NCBI GenBank assembly: GCA_904501845.1
Contig: CAJGCH010000128.1
Location: 1-8,267, forward strand
Length of the DNA stretch: 8,267 nucleotides
Reading direction: 5' to 3'
DNA from: an uncultured Bacillaceae bacterium
GTDB taxonomy: Bacteria; Bacillota; Bacilli; Bacillales; Pradoshiaceae
A model generated the notes under the pieces. It saw nothing but the letters and a program-made list of their open reading frames with translations. It did no database searches and was not told the origin of the DNA. This document shows, one piece after another, positions 6,744 through 8,267 of this stretch. Positions within the stretch are counted from its first letter, which is position 1. Each line of letters begins with the position of its first letter. Both the position numbers and the translations under genes were made by a program.

Positions 6744-6772
6744 ATTATATACAGCATCATTTTGAAAAACAA
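6744..6772 (-). promoter_or_regulatory. Predicted sigma-A promoter of the sugar operon
   Basis: On the minus strand, TTGTTT (6767-6772) and a perfect TATAAT (6744-6749) are separated by 17 bases. Transcription should start near 6737, giving a leader of about 200 bases. The promoter is framed by palindrome 3 upstream (centre about -74) and palindrome 2 at the start site. A second TATAAT at 6702-6707 exists but has no good -35 partner. Confidence 0.72.
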
Positions 6773-6804
6773 CCATTTTTTTGTAATTTTTAAACAAATA
6801 TTTA

Positions 6805-6816
6805 GAAACCGCTTTC
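6805..6816. promoter_or_regulatory. Operator-like palindrome 3 (GAAACCGCTTTC)
   Basis: It is identical over 12 bases to the inner part of palindrome 2, with a central CpG, but is flanked by TTA and CTC rather than T and A, so it is a weaker cre match. It lies upstream of the -35 box, centred about 74 bases before the predicted start. Centre-to-centre distances are 80 bases to palindrome 2 and 127 to palindrome 1. The latter is near 12 helical turns, compatible with repressor looping (inference). Confidence 0.6.
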
Positions 6817-6909
6817 CTCTTTATCCGCTATAAGCTTCAAAAGGACAGACGATAAGAGTCATGCGAGCACGATATAGCGAACCTTCCATGTAAATACACA
6901 TTAGATATT

Positions 6910-6916
6910 GAGGTGA
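6910..6916 (+). promoter_or_regulatory. Alternative upstream ribosome binding site for the LysM-GH18 gene
   Basis: GAGGTGA complements the 16S tail over 7 bases and precedes ATG 6920, which is in frame with ATG 6956 and would add 12 residues (MIHERNRLGGVL). It competes with AGGGGGAG at 6943-6950, which serves ATG 6956. Confidence 0.35.
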
Positions 6917-6942
6917 CATATGATACATGAACGAAACCGCCT

Positions 6943-6950
6943 AGGGGGAG
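6943..6950 (+). promoter_or_regulatory. Ribosome binding site of the LysM-GH18 gene
   Basis: AGGGGGAG lies 5 bases before ATG 6956, the start that places the first LysM domain directly at the N-terminus, as in YaaH-type proteins. Confidence 0.6.
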
Positions 6951-6955
6951 TTTTA

Positions 6956-8267
6956 ATGATTATTTATGTCGTTCGTGCGGGTGATACACTTCGGCAAATT
7001 GCAAACCGATATGGTGTCAACATGAATTCAATTGTACAAATTAATGGGCTTCCAAACCCTAATCAATTATTGGTTGGCCAGTCTCTCGTTATTCCTAAGC
7101 CCGGTACTTATCATACTGTTAAAAGCGGGGAGACTCTATCATCCATTTCACAGCAATACGGCGTTACGGTTCAATCGATTATACAAGCAAACCAGTTAAC
7201 AAACCCTAATGCGCTCAATGTAGGTACCCAGCTATTTATTCCGCCAATCACTCATATCGTGCAGCCTGGGGAAACCTTAAGACAAATTGCCAATCGGTAT
7301 GGAACTACAGTTCAAGCCATCATGAGAGAAAACAACATTAATAATCCGAACATCGTTTATTCAGGAGTGAGATTAGCTATTCCCAGATCGAAGCCTGTCA
7401 TTGAAGTAAATGCCTACACGTATCAGTCCAGTGAAAATGCCGTCACTACCCTCAACCAAATTGGTGATTTATTAACGTATTTCAGCCCTTTTGCTTACAA
7501 AATTAAGGAGGATGGAACATTACAGCCAATGAATGATCAAGCAATGATCAAGGCTGCACTGGCGAATAATATAATGCCGATGATGTCGCTTACCAACTTC
7601 ACATCAACCCAAGCAGGATCCAACTTAGCGAATACAATCTTGGCTAATTCAGAATTAAGGGAAAAGGTCATTACCAATGCCCTTCAAGTGATGGATGAAA
7701 AGGGTTATAGAGCACTGAATATCGATTTTGAAAATGTGCTGCCAGCTGACCGCGAAAATTATAATCGATTTCTTCAATTGGCCGTTGACCGCCTCCATCC
7801 AAAAGGATACTTGGTATCATCCGCTCTTGCACCAAAAGCGAGTGCGACCCAGGCTGGGGTCTTGTATGAAGCGCATGATTATGAGGCACATGGCCGAATT
7901 GTCGATTTCGTCGTGCTGATGACATATGAATGGGGTTATCGGCTTGGCCCGCCGCAAGCCATCTCCCCTATTAACCAAATGAGACGGGTAGTGGAATACG
8001 CTCTATCAGTCATGCCTGCAGAAAAAATATTTCTAGGTTTCCAAATCTATGCCAGGGATTGGCTTGTTCCTCATGTCCAAGGTCAGGAAGCTGAAACATT
8101 CAGTCCGCAAGAAGCAATCAGGCGTGCGGTCAAATATAAAGCTACTATTCAGTATGATACACCTGCACAATCGCCATTTTTCCGCTATACAGATGAACAA
8201 GGACGGGAGCATGAAGTATGGTTTGAGGATGCGCGAAGTGCTCAAGCTAAGTTCGATATGGTTAAAC
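6956..8267 (+). CDS. Three-LysM GH18 peptidoglycan hydrolase, YaaH/SleL-like spore enzyme (3' end cut by window edge)
   Basis: This enzyme probably cleaves N-acetylglucosamine linkages of spore cortex peptidoglycan. 437 residues are visible; about 35 more are expected. Three LysM repeats bind peptidoglycan: residues about 3-47 (YVVRAGDTLRQIANRYG), 52-96 (YHTVKSGETLSSISQQYG) and 99-143 (HIVQPGETLRQIANRYG). The GH18 barrel follows from about 148. Its catalytic motif is ALNIDFE, with E259 as the acid and D257 as the assisting Asp; the first Asp of the classic DxxDxDxE pattern is Ala and the second is Asn. The active-site strand MTYEW is at 322-326. There is no signal peptide, as in B. subtilis YaaH, which is made in the mother cell and loaded onto the spore. 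YaaH and SleL have two LysM repeats, so the third is unusual. ATG 6956 is chosen by family fit; ATG 6920 is possible. It is divergent from the sugar operon and functionally separate. Confidence 0.92.
   Translation, partial: MIIYVVRAGDTLRQIANRYGVNMNSIVQINGLPNPNQLLVGQSLVIPKPGTYHTVKSGETLSSISQQYGVTVQSIIQANQLTNPNALNVGTQLFIPPITHIVQPGETLRQIANRYGTTVQAIMRENNINNPNIVYSGVRLAIPRSKPVIEVNAYTYQSSENAVTTLNQIGDLLTYFSPFAYKIKEDGTLQPMNDQAMIKAALANNIMPMMSLTNFTSTQAGSNLANTILANSELREKVITNALQVMDEKGYRALNIDFENVLPADRENYNRFLQLAVDRLHPKGYLVSSALAPKASATQAGVLYEAHDYEAHGRIVDFVVLMTYEWGYRLGPPQAISPINQMRRVVEYALSVMPAEKIFLGFQIYARDWLVPHVQGQEAETFSPQEAIRRAVKYKATIQYDTPAQSPFFRYTDEQGREHEVWFEDARSAQAKFDMVK

Larger units (their letters stand above)
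6540..6955. other. Divergent intergenic region between the sugar operon and the LysM hydrolase gene
   Basis: This 416-base gap holds no convincing gene. From left to right it contains the operon's leader (about 200 bases from the predicted transcription start near 6737 to TTG 6539), palindrome 1, palindrome 2 at the predicted start, the AT-rich promoter and palindrome 3. About 130 bases then lead to the plus-strand gene. The leader has an unused Shine-Dalgarno-like run (AAAAGGAGGGAG, minus strand, 6624-6635) with no ATG, GTG or TTG at a working distance. I see no riboswitch fold or tRNA-like structure. Confidence 0.7.

Noticed and set aside
6826..6879. Inverted repeat CGCTATA ... TATAGCG
   Set aside because: Only 7 bases per arm with a 40-base spacer in AT-rich DNA; too weak to call an operator or stem.
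6873..6935. Possible sigma-E-like promoter elements (GATATT, AATACACAT, GATACATG) before the LysM hydrolase gene, expected for a mother-cell gene
   Set aside because: No pair of boxes has both a good match and the normal spacing; the best pair is 12 bases apart, which is short. A TATGAT at 6919-6924 also lacks a -35 partner.
6933..6940. GAAACCGC half-site identical to part of the operators, just before the LysM hydrolase ribosome binding site
   Set aside because: The other half (CTAG) does not fit, so only 8 bases agree; probably chance.

Overview
The window looks like a chromosomal segment of a spore-forming member of the Bacillales (Bacillus and its close relatives). The reasons are strong AGGAGG-type ribosome binding sites, frequent GTG and TTG starts, moderate to low GC, a CcpA-type cre box, and a LysM plus glycosyl-hydrolase-18 gene of the spore cortex-lytic YaaH/SleL type. 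I see no mobile element, CRISPR array, tRNA or rRNA.

Positions 1 to about 6772 (minus strand) hold one sugar-use operon. Transcribed from right to left, it contains a promoter region with three operator-like palindromes, a lipoprotein solute-binding protein, a GC-rich hairpin, two CUT1-type ABC permeases that overlap by 4 bases, a LacI-family repressor, a ROK-family sugar kinase, and a family-1 glycoside hydrolase that runs off the left edge. No ATPase gene is present, so the importer probably borrows a shared MsmX-type ATPase.

The most interesting point is how the last two enzymes fit together. The GH1 enzyme has the Ser/Lys/Tyr set that marks phospho-beta-glycosidases (S434, K441, Y443), in place of the Glu that contacts O4/O6 in ordinary beta-glucosidases. 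Yet the operon has an ABC importer and no PTS. The ROK kinase lacks the zinc-binding cysteine motif of glucokinases and could be a BglK-like beta-glucoside kinase. The inferred route is: import of an unphosphorylated beta-linked disaccharide or glycoside by the ABC system, phosphorylation inside the cell by the ROK kinase, then cleavage by the phospho-beta-glycosidase to a hexose 6-phosphate and free sugar or aglycone. The LacI protein is probably the local sensor, and a perfect cre match at the predicted transcription start adds catabolite repression.

Positions 6540 to 6955 form the gap between divergent genes. The operon promoter and operators lie in its middle, and the right end leads into the plus-strand gene.

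Positions 6956 to 8267 (plus strand) hold a gene for a three-LysM, GH18-type peptidoglycan hydrolase without a signal peptide, cut by the right edge. It is probably a spore-associated enzyme unrelated to the sugar operon.

Several starts were moved from the longest open frame to sites with a properly spaced ribosome binding site: TTG 6539 for the binding protein, ATG 5174 for the first permease and GTG 2295 for the kinase.
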